The translations under genes were made by a program, and so were the position numbers. Shown piece by piece: positions 57,227-64,000 of a stretch of 64,000 bases of DNA. Source of the stretch: Lachnospiraceae bacterium. GTDB taxonomy: Bacteria > Bacillota > Clostridia > Lachnospirales > Lachnospiraceae. Every line of letters starts with the position of its first letter. The first letter of the stretch is position 1. The notes beneath the pieces were generated by a model. That model ran no database searches, had not been told where the DNA came from, and saw only the letters and a program-made list of their open reading frames with translations. The DNA lies in the NCBI GenBank assembly GCA_017440575.1, contig JAFSGY010000028.1:124001-188000 (forward strand), read 5' to 3'.

Positions 57227-58894
57227 ATGCAGAGGGATTATAGGAAGATTATATTAAATATATTTTTGATTTTTACAGTTGCTATTGGGTGCTTAGTTAG
57301 AATATATATGTGTATTTGTCATTTTACAACATGTGATGACTTGGGAGTGGCAATGTCGATGTTGCGAGGGCAAAGTGAAGAATGGAGTATAAAAAATAGC
57401 ATAGAAGGATTTTTGAGTTTTCGAGCATTTGGTTGGACCTATGCACCGCTTCAATTTGTTGTTACAAGTATTTTGTTGTCGCCACAGTATTCATATTTAC
57501 AAACGATTGTTATGGGAAGAATTCCATCATTATTTTTTGGTATTGTTAGTTTGCTTATTTTATATAAGTTATGTGAGGCGATTTGGCAAGATAATGAACA
57601 GGTTAGAGGAAAACAAGCAAGAATTTGTAGTTTGATTTTATTAGCTACGTCTTTTGAAAATATTATTTATTCTAGTCAGATGGAGTCCTATACGATAGGA
57701 GTAGTAGCTGTTCTTATCTGTTTATTTTTATTAATTGTTAATGTTGAAGATTTTAAGTTTATATATACAACATTGTTAATTACGTTGCTATGCTATGCGC
57801 AGTATCAACTTTTTATTTTCGTATTTTGTTTTTATGTAGTAATGTTTTTTAAATATATTCGCATTAGAAAGACGTGTCTGAAAATAGTTCTTTCAGGAAT
57901 GTTAGCAGTTTTGCTTAATATACCTAACTTACTATCTTTTTTCAGCTCTGGTATGAGTGCAAGAGGCTTAAATTGGAATACAGGAATACAGGGACAGTAT
58001 ATTTATGATATTACTTTATTAGAGAATTGGGGATCAATAGTCAATTACACGATAGAATTTTTTGTAAGTAATGTAATTCAGTGTTATAAGTATTTGTTAT
58101 TGCCATGTAAATATGATACAATTGCAACATTTTTTGCTATTATATTAGTAGTATTTTCCCTAGTAGGTCTTATAGGGCTTCATAAAGGAAATAGGATACA
58201 AAGAGATATAGGGCATTTTATAGATGTTGTTTTAGGGCTATATTTAGTATTTCTTATTAAAGGTATTCTTACATTGAGCCCTTCAAGACATCTATTAGTA
58301 ATGGTGCCTATAATGTTAATTTGCATATGTGGTGGTTTTATTGTTTTGCTAAATAAGTTAGCTAATATAAAATACTGTGATTTGTTATGTTATTTATATT
58401 ATATTGTTATTATTGGTCTTTTTATACTAGAGTTACCAAATCAAATTAATATTCGTACTAATCGTTTCAGTGAGAAATATTTTGAAGATATACTAAATGA
58501 ATATAAACCGGATATAGTTATTACTTATGGATACTCAATGGATCCATATTTGTTTGAGAATTCGGGTTATGTTCTTGAATTGGATGATAATTTGTGTGAA
58601 GGTATAATTTATAAAAAAGACTTGGATATATATGATGAAAGTGACAAGAAGGTTGTATTTTTCAGTAACAATTCTATTTGCGATGAAGATTACTATGCTC
58701 GAGAAGAAAAGTTTTTACAGACAAAATTGAGAGAAATTGGTTATATGTATGAGTACCAGTTAATACAAGAAGGTATAAATGAAGAAAGATGGGGGGCTAC
58801 TCAAGAATATGCAGGAGAATTTTTCTTTAATAATTATTATGGTGAATATGTTTATGAATATAGATTAATACCAAAGAGTTTGGAAACGAGTTAG
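57227..58894 (+). CDS. GT-C-like polytopic membrane glycosyltransferase
   Basis: The 555-residue protein has a first span, then ICHFTTCDDLGVAMSML near residue 31 with an acidic DD pair in the first external loop, as in GT39-type GT-C enzymes. About ten more spans reach to residue 410, and a soluble C-terminal domain of about 140 acidic residues ends the protein. It would use a polyprenyl-phosphate sugar outside the membrane. AAGGA 9 bases before ATG 57227 sets the start; TTG 57221 is less likely. Confidence 0.72.
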   Translation: MQRDYRKIILNIFLIFTVAIGCLVRIYMCICHFTTCDDLGVAMSMLRGQSEEWSIKNSIEGFLSFRAFGWTYAPLQFVVTSILLSPQYSYLQTIVMGRIPSLFFGIVSLLILYKLCEAIWQDNEQVRGKQARICSLILLATSFENIIYSSQMESYTIGVVAVLICLFLLIVNVEDFKFIYTTLLITLLCYAQYQLFIFVFCFYVVMFFKYIRIRKTCLKIVLSGMLAVLLNIPNLLSFFSSGMSARGLNWNTGIQGQYIYDITLLENWGSIVNYTIEFFVSNVIQCYKYLLLPCKYDTIATFFAIILVVFSLVGLIGLHKGNRIQRDIGHFIDVVLGLYLVFLIKGILTLSPSRHLLVMVPIMLICICGGFIVLLNKLANIKYCDLLCYLYYIVIIGLFILELPNQINIRTNRFSEKYFEDILNEYKPDIVITYGYSMDPYLFENSGYVLELDDNLCEGIIYKKDLDIYDESDKKVVFFSNNSICDEDYYAREEKFLQTKLREIGYMYEYQLIQEGINEERWGATQEYAGEFFFNNYYGEYVYEYRLIPKSLETS

Positions 58895-58943
58895 AAATAG
58901 GCTACTTGATGAAAACTTTTACTGAATAGGAGACCAGATAATT

Positions 58944-60071
58944 ATGATAAATTTTAACGTCCCTCCTTTTGTGGGAAAAGAATTAGAATATATAAAAGAA
59001 GCAATAATGAATCAGAAGATTTGCGGAGATGGACTATATACAAAGAAATGTAATGAATGGTTCGAAGAAAAAATCGGGACAAAAAAATGTTTATTAACAA
59101 CATCATGTACACATGCCACAGAACTGGCGGCATTATTATTAGATATTAAGTCTGGTGATGAGGTGATTATGCCATCATTTACATTTGTGTCAACGGCTGA
59201 TGCCTTTGTAATGAGAGGGGCAAAAGTTGTATTTGTGGATGTTAGGCCAGATACAATGAATATTGATGAGAAGAAAATAGAAGCAGCGATTACTTCAAGA
59301 ACAAAAGCAATTGTTCCTGTGCATTATGCAGGTGTTTCCTGTGAAATGGATGCAATAATGCACATTGCACGAAAATATGGATTGTATGTAGTAGAAGATG
59401 CAGCTCAAGGAATAATGTCAAGATATAAAGGGCGCTTTCTTGGAACGATTGGGAACATGGGATGTTTGAGTTTTCATGAAACAAAAAATATAAGTATGGG
59501 AGAAGGCGGAGCAATATTAATCAATGAAGAGGAATATATTGATAATGCAGAAATAATCCGAGAAAAAGGTACAAATAGGAGTAAATATTTTAGGGGACAA
59601 ATAGATAAGTATACATGGGTTGAAAAAGGGTCATCATATTTACCTAGTGATATGAATGCTGCCTATTTATGGGCACAGCTTGAATTTGTTGAAACAATAA
59701 ATGGAAATAGAATGAATAGATGGGAGCAATATTATAGATTATTGACTCCATTATGTGAAAAAGGAATAATACAATTGCCAGTAATTCCAAAGGAATGTGA
59801 GCACAATGCACATATGTTTTATATAAAAGTCAAAGATATAGAAGAAAGAACGGAATTAATTGAGTATTTAAAAAAGAATGAAATTCATGCAGTGTTTCAT
59901 TATATTCCGTTACACACATCACCAGCAGGTGTTAAGTATGGCCGCTTTTCTGGAGAAGATGTATATACTACTAGAGAAAGTGAACGACTGTTACGATTGC
60001 CGTTGTATTATGGATTAAAAGAAGAAGAAGTTAGCTATATATGTGATAAGATTTGCTCGTTCTATTTTTAG
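58944..60071 (+). CDS. wecE: dTDP-4-amino-4,6-dideoxygalactose transaminase
   Basis: The 375-residue PLP enzyme follows the WecE/RffA sequence closely from end to end as I remember it: LLTTSCTHATELAALLLDI near residue 50, GAKVVFVDVRPDTMNIDE near 92, VPVHYAGVSCEMD near 122, SFHETKNISMGEGGA with the PLP Lys at 181, REKGTNRSKYFRGQIDKY near 205, and VFHYIPLHTSPAG near 318. It aminates dTDP-4-keto-6-deoxyglucose to dTDP-Fuc4N using glutamate. The precursor enzymes RmlA and RmlB are not in the window. It is the last glycan gene; the defence-like cassette follows after 136 bases. Confidence 0.92.
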   Translation: MINFNVPPFVGKELEYIKEAIMNQKICGDGLYTKKCNEWFEEKIGTKKCLLTTSCTHATELAALLLDIKSGDEVIMPSFTFVSTADAFVMRGAKVVFVDVRPDTMNIDEKKIEAAITSRTKAIVPVHYAGVSCEMDAIMHIARKYGLYVVEDAAQGIMSRYKGRFLGTIGNMGCLSFHETKNISMGEGGAILINEEEYIDNAEIIREKGTNRSKYFRGQIDKYTWVEKGSSYLPSDMNAAYLWAQLEFVETINGNRMNRWEQYYRLLTPLCEKGIIQLPVIPKECEHNAHMFYIKVKDIEERTELIEYLKKNEIHAVFHYIPLHTSPAGVKYGRFSGEDVYTTRESERLLRLPLYYGLKEEEVSYICDKICSFYF

Positions 60072-60134
60072 TTTCAATGAATGTGATGATATGTTTGGGT
60101 GAAAATAGTTATATTGAGAATACATAAAACTAGA

Positions 60135-60175
60135 ATACTTAGCAAGTATGATATAAGTATTTATATTATAATACT
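60135..60175. promoter_or_regulatory. Cluster of AAGTAT half-sites, possible operator
   Basis: Upstream of the AAA ATPase gene ATACTT (60135-60140) and AAGTAT (60144-60149) form an inverted repeat with a 3-base spacer. AGTATT (60156-60161) and AATACT (60170-60175) form a second one with an 8-base spacer. A TATAAT at 60167-60172 lies in the second pair, though I see no good -35 box. The arrangement looks like a repressor-binding region covering a promoter. In such A+T-rich DNA chance is a real alternative. Confidence 0.35.
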
Positions 60176-60207
60176 GACAAACAATTGAAGAATGGAGATT
60201 TATCCCA

Positions 60208-61176
60208 ATGTTACAGAATAGAATAGAGATAGAAGAACTAGGAGTAGTAAAATCACAGACTATTACTTTTTCTAAGAAAGTTTCTCTTATATATGGATAT
60301 AATAATTGCGGAAAAACTACAATGCTGAAGCTGATTAACGAGCAATTTGATAAGCGATTACAGAGGAGTATTTTGGATGAGAGTGAAGCCATTCTATCTC
60401 TCTATCTGCCTACAAATCGTTTAGATGTAAATCAGTACTTTACAAAAGAATATTACATTTCGGACAAGGAGGCATTGCTTGATTATAAGAGGGATATATA
60501 TGGTGATTTTGCATTGCATCTTAATGTATTAAGGGCTAATTTGTTAGAAAATCCGTTTATTTGTAGATTTGTATTAGATGCTGTTAATCGGATGTTTGAT
60601 ACAAGTATTAGAGACCATTCTCAAAAGTATAGTGATGGTATCGAAAACATAGTTAATATTTATTTGAATATAATATGGATTCTTACCTGGGATGTGGATT
60701 ATAAGCAGATAACTGGTGAACAGTTGCAACAATTGATATCCCAGAGATGTGCATATATATTGATTGATGAGATAGAGATGTTTCTTCACGTGAAGATTCA
60801 GGATAGATTTATAAAATGTATTAGGCAGGATTTTCCAGAATGTATTTTTGTATTTACAACCCATTCGCCACTTTTGCTTACGAGGTATAGGGATATTGCA
60901 ATATATGAACTTGAAAATGGGAAATTGGAATTTGTTGAGTCAGATTATTATTTTTCAGATTTGGATTGTGTATATGAAAGCCTTTTTGCGGTGAGGGAAT
61001 TACCGAATGATGTGGCTGTAAGAGTAAATTACCTTGGAGATGTGGCAATGGGGATAGAGATTCCTAATAAGGAGAAGGTAAGAGAATGTTCGAATTATAT
61101 AGAGCATAATTACCCTAATATAGCTAAGAAATATAATAATTATATGGTGAAAGCGGAGATGAAAGCCGGTATTTAG
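60208..61176 (+). CDS. AAA/ABC-type ATPase (AAA_21/OLD-like), PtuA-like
   Basis: The 322-residue protein has Walker A YGYNNCGKTTMLKL with the P-loop at 30-38, a signature-like YSDGIENIVNIY near residue 141, Walker B YILIDEIEMFLHVKIQDRF near residue 183 and IFVFTTHSPLLLTRYRD near residue 214. These are the marks of small SMC-like AAA_21 ATPases found in defence systems, where the ATPase controls a nuclease partner. An HNH nuclease gene follows after 32 bases, as in Septu (PtuA-PtuB). It is shorter than a typical PtuA and has no extra C-terminal domain. Confidence 0.8.
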   Translation: MLQNRIEIEELGVVKSQTITFSKKVSLIYGYNNCGKTTMLKLINEQFDKRLQRSILDESEAILSLYLPTNRLDVNQYFTKEYYISDKEALLDYKRDIYGDFALHLNVLRANLLENPFICRFVLDAVNRMFDTSIRDHSQKYSDGIENIVNIYLNIIWILTWDVDYKQITGEQLQQLISQRCAYILIDEIEMFLHVKIQDRFIKCIRQDFPECIFVFTTHSPLLLTRYRDIAIYELENGKLEFVESDYYFSDLDCVYESLFAVRELPNDVAVRVNYLGDVAMGIEIPNKEKVRECSNYIEHNYPNIAKKYNNYMVKAEMKAGI

Positions 61177-61208
61177 GAATAGGTACTAATGTGATTTGAG
61201 GAATATTT

Positions 61209-61856
61209 ATGAATTATATACAACGTGATAAAAAGTGCTTGCCTGAGCTTGCTAAAACCAGTGAACAATTTAAAAAAGAGATAGCAGGTAAGAACAGAAA
61301 AGAGGCATATGCACACTATGATAGCAGAAAGAGTATATTGAAATATAATACAGAAGAAACAACGAAAGAATTTAAAAAAATGAATTATGAAAGATGTTCT
61401 TTCTGCACTCAGATTATATTGGAATTTGAACGTGAAATGACGGTAGAGCACATAGAAACGAAAAAGAGTGTGCCGGAAAAAATATATGAATGGGATAATT
61501 TGTTATGTGCATGTAAATCATGTAATACGAAAAGAAGTGTAAAGAAATACGATGGAAGTAAATATTTGGATCCGACTAAAGTAAAAGATATTGAAAAATA
61601 CTTTGTATATCATGCTGATGGAACAATTTCAGTAAATGAAGAACTGTCGCAACAGGAGATAGAGGCAGCAAAATATATGATTGAACTGTATGGATTAGAC
61701 AGAGACAGCTTGAATTATGAAAGAAGAAGCTTTTTTAAAGATTTACAGGAAGATGAGTTCTACGAAGGACTTTTGAAACAGAAGATGAATTCAAGAAGGA
61801 TTATCCTTCGTTCTGTATTCGCATACTATAAGAGGAGAATTAGAGATGGAAAATAA
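61209..61856 (+). CDS. HNH endonuclease, PtuB-like
   Basis: The 215-residue protein has CSFC at residues 63-66, MTVEHIETKK with His81, DNLLCACKSCNTKRS with Asn97, Cys102, Cys105 and Asn106. This is a zinc-bound HNH fold (C-x2-C ... H ... N ... C-x2-C-N). The EHIETK and NLxxxCxxCN wording matches the HNH proteins paired with AAA ATPases in Septu and retron-linked PtuAB. It would be the toxic or DNA-cutting effector. Its last 11 bases overlap the DUF262 gene, so the two are made together. Confidence 0.85.
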   Translation: MNYIQRDKKCLPELAKTSEQFKKEIAGKNRKEAYAHYDSRKSILKYNTEETTKEFKKMNYERCSFCTQIILEFEREMTVEHIETKKSVPEKIYEWDNLLCACKSCNTKRSVKKYDGSKYLDPTKVKDIEKYFVYHADGTISVNEELSQQEIEAAKYMIELYGLDRDSLNYERRSFFKDLQEDEFYEGLLKQKMNSRRIILRSVFAYYKRRIRDGK

Positions 61857-63162
61857 GGAGTTTATTTTGGATCAGACAACTATAAAAAGATTATTAGTTA
61901 AGTATAAGCTTCGAATTCCGGATTTCCAGAGAAGCTTTGTATGGAAGACGCAAAAAAAGTATCAATTGCTGCAGTCATTATTTCGAGGATTTCCTATCGG
62001 GGCTATTACCTTGTACGAAGATCAGGGGGTGTATTATATTATAGATGGATTACAGAGAATTAATACATTACAACAATATCTATCAAGTCCGAGTAAAATA
62101 ATAGGATTTACTGAGTATTTCAGGAAAGTAGAGGACGAGATACGGATATTTTTGGAAGAAAATGAAGTTCAGGTTTCTTTTAATAAGTTTAAATCTGCAA
62201 TTAAGATATGGTATGAGCAACTTAACGAATTATATGCATATGAAAAAGTCAGTCCTTTGTACAGAAACATCAAAGAAAAATGCAGTACTATATTTAATGA
62301 TATTGATGATGATATGCAGCTGATGGAGGATTTAAGTGAAATACTTACTAAAAAAATAGAAATAAGTCATGATGCAATAGCATTAATTATTTATCAGGGA
62401 GACAAAGACGATTTGCCTGATTTATTTAAAAATATTAATACTGGAAGTGTTGCGTTATCGCAATATGAGATTTTACAATCTTTATGGATGAATTATAAAT
62501 TGGATGGAGATTATTTATCTGAAGAATATAAGTTTTATATGCTTGCGCTTGATATGATTAAGGATGACTATGAAATACAAGCAATCAAAGAGAGTGGAGA
62601 TTTTGATATATTTAAGAATATAATCGGGCTTAATTTTGAAATATGTTGCATGGAAGAAGCTGTAAAGGTGTTGTTGCCTACGTTGAAAAAGATTGAGCCG
62701 ATTGAAATTGGAGGATATATCAAATACTATGACAATGATTCTATTGGATTTGAATTATATTCTACATTGCTCACATATACTCCAAACAAGATTGTAAAAG
62801 CAGTGGATATTTTATTTAAGGATAGAAATGAGGATGAGAAACAGGCAATAAATCAATTTATTGAGGAATTAAATGTTGCAATTAGGGAAGCGATATGTTA
62901 TGCAATAGATTATGTAAATGAAGAGAATTGGAAAGATAATATATTTGTAAGTAAATATCATTCTCTATATGTAATAGCGGGAATTGTATTGTCACAATAT
63001 TCTATAGATGCAGCTAATTTACAGATTGAAAAGATTTCTGTGAATACAGCCAGATTAGCAATGTGTATGGATTTTGAAACACATAAGAATGAGAAATGGT
63101 TTATTGATGAGAATAGGCAGATTGGATTCTTTAATAATAAGATGAAAGAACTTATGAAGTGA
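61846..63162 (+). CDS. DUF262 domain protein (ParB/Srx-like NTP-binding, GmrS-type N-terminus)
   Basis: The 438-residue protein starts with the DUF262 signature: LRIPDFQRSFVWK near residue 22, LFRGFPIGAITLYED near residue 45, and YYIIDGLQRINTLQQYL at 63-79. The D-G-x-Q-R block is the nucleotide-binding and hydrolysis centre known from GmrSD-type modification-dependent restriction enzymes. The remaining 350 residues are helical and lack an HNH (DUF1524/GmrD) domain, so the nuclease may be supplied by the HNH protein before it. Overlap with that gene by 11 bases argues that both act in one system. Confidence 0.85.
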   Translation: MENKEFILDQTTIKRLLVKYKLRIPDFQRSFVWKTQKKYQLLQSLFRGFPIGAITLYEDQGVYYIIDGLQRINTLQQYLSSPSKIIGFTEYFRKVEDEIRIFLEENEVQVSFNKFKSAIKIWYEQLNELYAYEKVSPLYRNIKEKCSTIFNDIDDDMQLMEDLSEILTKKIEISHDAIALIIYQGDKDDLPDLFKNINTGSVALSQYEILQSLWMNYKLDGDYLSEEYKFYMLALDMIKDDYEIQAIKESGDFDIFKNIIGLNFEICCMEEAVKVLLPTLKKIEPIEIGGYIKYYDNDSIGFELYSTLLTYTPNKIVKAVDILFKDRNEDEKQAINQFIEELNVAIREAICYAIDYVNEENWKDNIFVSKYHSLYVIAGIVLSQYSIDAANLQIEKISVNTARLAMCMDFETHKNEKWFIDENRQIGFFNNKMKELMK

Positions 63163-63531
63163 TGAGCTTTTGAATTCATACGCTTTTAATCTGACAAATT
63201 ATCATTATGTAGATGGTTCATTACGTATGGTTTGACGTTTATGATTGGAGGGCTGTGGAATGAGAACGTTTATTTATGCAACTTATGGGATTGATAAGTC
63301 AGATTCGTTAAAGAATTTGTTTAGACAATTTCCGACACAAAAGACAATAGAGATATGAACTTATTATTTGAGGAACCTTTATGGCATGCCTTTGGAGGAG
63401 CTTCGTGTTTTGATACAGTGACCAATTTGAATGATGAATGCTGTAAAAATGCTATCAAGCACAATTTGTATCAAAATATTAAGATGCCATCAATAGGAGT
63501 AACATTTGCACAGTTGCTTAGCAAAAAATAG
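63158..63531 (+). pseudogene. Decayed gene with frameshifts
   Basis: The 447 bases between the DUF262 gene and the CHAP gene hold no intact gene over 60 codons, but protein-like pieces succeed one another in different frames. The frame from 63158 gives YAFNLTNYHYVDGSLR; the frame of 63213 continues WFDVYDWRAVE. ATG 63260 then gives RTFIYATYGIDKSDSLKNLF to 63358. ATG 63355, overlapping that stop as ATGA, gives a 58-residue frame to 63531 with LLFEEPLWHAFGGASCFD. I read this as one small gene broken by several indels; the last two could be real short genes. Confidence 0.4.
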
Positions 63532-63564
63532 ATTTAAGATAATATGTTGCAGTAAATAGAAATA

Positions 63565-63601
63565 TCCTCTTTGATGAGTGTAAAAACATTATCAAAGAGG
63601 A
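63565..63601. terminator. Bidirectional intrinsic terminator between convergent genes
   Basis: Arms CCTCTTTGAT (63566-63575) and ATCAAAGAGG (63591-63600) are perfectly complementary, extended by a T-A pair, around a 15-base loop. A T-rich run, GTTTTATTT, follows on the plus strand. The minus strand has a weaker T-rich run after the hairpin. It ends the plus-strand array and the CHAP gene coming from the right. Confidence 0.82.
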
Positions 63602-63609
63602 CGTTTTAT

Positions 63610-64000
63610 TTATTCAGGCAAGAGATAAATGAATCCTAACAATGGCATAGGGTAGCCATCAGGATCAGGTATAGTTTTCAGGGCATCAACGGAAGAATAT
63701 TCTCTAGTCATGAAATAGGAACCGTTTGTACAACCATCATATGCACTCTCAGAGATTAAAATACTTCCATCTGGATTGACCTTTTCAACAATAGCAACAT
63801 GACCATACTCATTTCCATAACTATTACCATCCCAGACAACAACAGAACCTTCCCTAGGAACAGTTTCGCTATAACCATAATAAAGATGGGAGTCTCTATA
63901 ATTCCAAAAGTATTTTGCATGGTCTGTAAAGTTTGGCCGATATCCTAAGATATGCATGGCGCGTCCATAACAGTACCAAGTACAATTGCCATTGCGGAAC
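63610..64000 (-). CDS. CHAP-domain peptidoglycan hydrolase, 5' end outside the window
   Basis: On the minus strand the frame is open to the window edge, so the ATG at 63957 is internal. The first visible residues FRNGNCTWYCYGRA hold the catalytic Cys of a CHAP domain, and YGHVAIVEKVNPDGSI the catalytic His, followed by the acidic ILISES. CHAP enzymes cut peptidoglycan peptides or amide bonds in surface or phage lysins. The domain runs to the C-terminus; what precedes it (signal peptide, binding repeats) is not visible. It is convergent with the glycan/defence array and shares its terminator. Confidence 0.85.
   Translation of the reverse strand, partial: FRNGNCTWYCYGRAMHILGYRPNFTDHAKYFWNYRDSHLYYGYSETVPREGSVVVWDGNSYGNEYGHVAIVEKVNPDGSILISESAYDGCTNGSYFMTREYSSVDALKTIPDPDGYPMPLLGFIYLLPE

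Noticed and set aside
60114..60141. TTGAGA ... TACTTA as a promoter for the AAA ATPase gene
   Set aside because: Spacing of 16 is acceptable, but the -10 match is poor and the region is A+T rich; not listed as a separate promoter.
225..63179. Many minus-strand and off-frame open frames of 60-170 codons across the window (for example 47610-48128 minus)
   Set aside because: They lie wholly inside clearly coding plus-strand genes, lack ribosome sites and recognisable domains, and have the composition of reversed coding DNA.
1..64000. CRISPR arrays, tRNA or rRNA genes, insertion sequences and attachment sites
   Set aside because: No regularly spaced repeats, cloverleaf-type sequences, transposase motifs or terminal repeats were seen on reading through; short copies could be missed by eye.

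Overview
The window is almost entirely one very large cell-surface polysaccharide locus. Every gene from base 2 to base 63162 lies on the plus strand with tiny gaps or 1-11 base overlaps. A three-gene cassette that looks like phage defence sits at its right edge, and a convergent CHAP-domain hydrolase gene enters from the right end. Low G+C, strong AGGAG-type ribosome sites, GTG/TTG starts, MBOAT/SGNH pairs and the general gene style point to a Firmicute, most likely a Clostridia/Lachnospiraceae-type gut or rumen bacterium. That is inference from style, not a database match. I saw no tRNA, rRNA, CRISPR array or insertion sequence.

Layout. 1-29 kb (moderate G+C): a polytopic membrane protein, a membrane-bound sulfatase-fold transferase, two MBOAT + SGNH O-acylation pairs, two MsbA/PglK-like ABC exporters, two GT11-type fucosyltransferases, a GT17-like enzyme, a DUF5672 protein, several GT2 and GT4 glycosyltransferases, a Wzy-like polymerase candidate, a UDP-glucuronate 4-epimerase, an FdtB/FdtA-like pair for a dTDP-3-amino-3,6-dideoxyhexose, an AAA-ATPase/nuclease-fold protein, a GT-D (DUF1792) protein and a FemAB-like acyltransferase. 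29-37 kb: a second polytopic protein of the first type, a GtrII-like glucosyltransferase, a GT-A-like protein, an OafA-type acyltransferase, a second GT-D-like protein and a GT-C protein, closed by a clear intrinsic terminator at 36879-36905. A promoter then restarts transcription. 37-50 kb (increasingly A+T rich): a GtrB-like enzyme, GT4 enzymes, a NodB-like deacetylase, a GT23-like fucosyltransferase, a methyltransferase, a CapA-like protein, the Wzx flippase and an asparagine-synthase-like protein. 50-57 kb: class II aldolase, two different nucleotidyltransferases, a GT-C membrane domain fused to a uridine-kinase-like domain, a HAD phosphatase, a GT2 and a small GDPD-like protein. 57-60 kb: another GT-C protein and a clear WecE (dTDP-Fuc4N transaminase).

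How it fits together. Cytoplasmic glycosyltransferases would build a lipid-linked repeat unit containing fucose-type, amino-deoxy and uronic sugars. Wzx and/or the ABC exporters would flip it, the Wzy-like protein would polymerise it, and MBOAT/SGNH pairs, the OafA-type protein, the sulfatase-fold protein and the GtrB/GT-C proteins would decorate it outside the membrane. The precursor dTDP-4-keto-6-deoxyglucose is needed by two branches, but RmlA/RmlB are not in the window. The 50-57 kb block has the parts of an uncharacterised nucleotide-activated sugar or alditol pathway.

The two most interesting items are that block with its kinase fusion, and the AAA ATPase-HNH-DUF262 cassette at 60.2-63.2 kb. 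The cassette resembles a Septu (PtuAB) system with an added DUF262 protein, has a cluster of repeated half-sites in front and a decayed gene behind.
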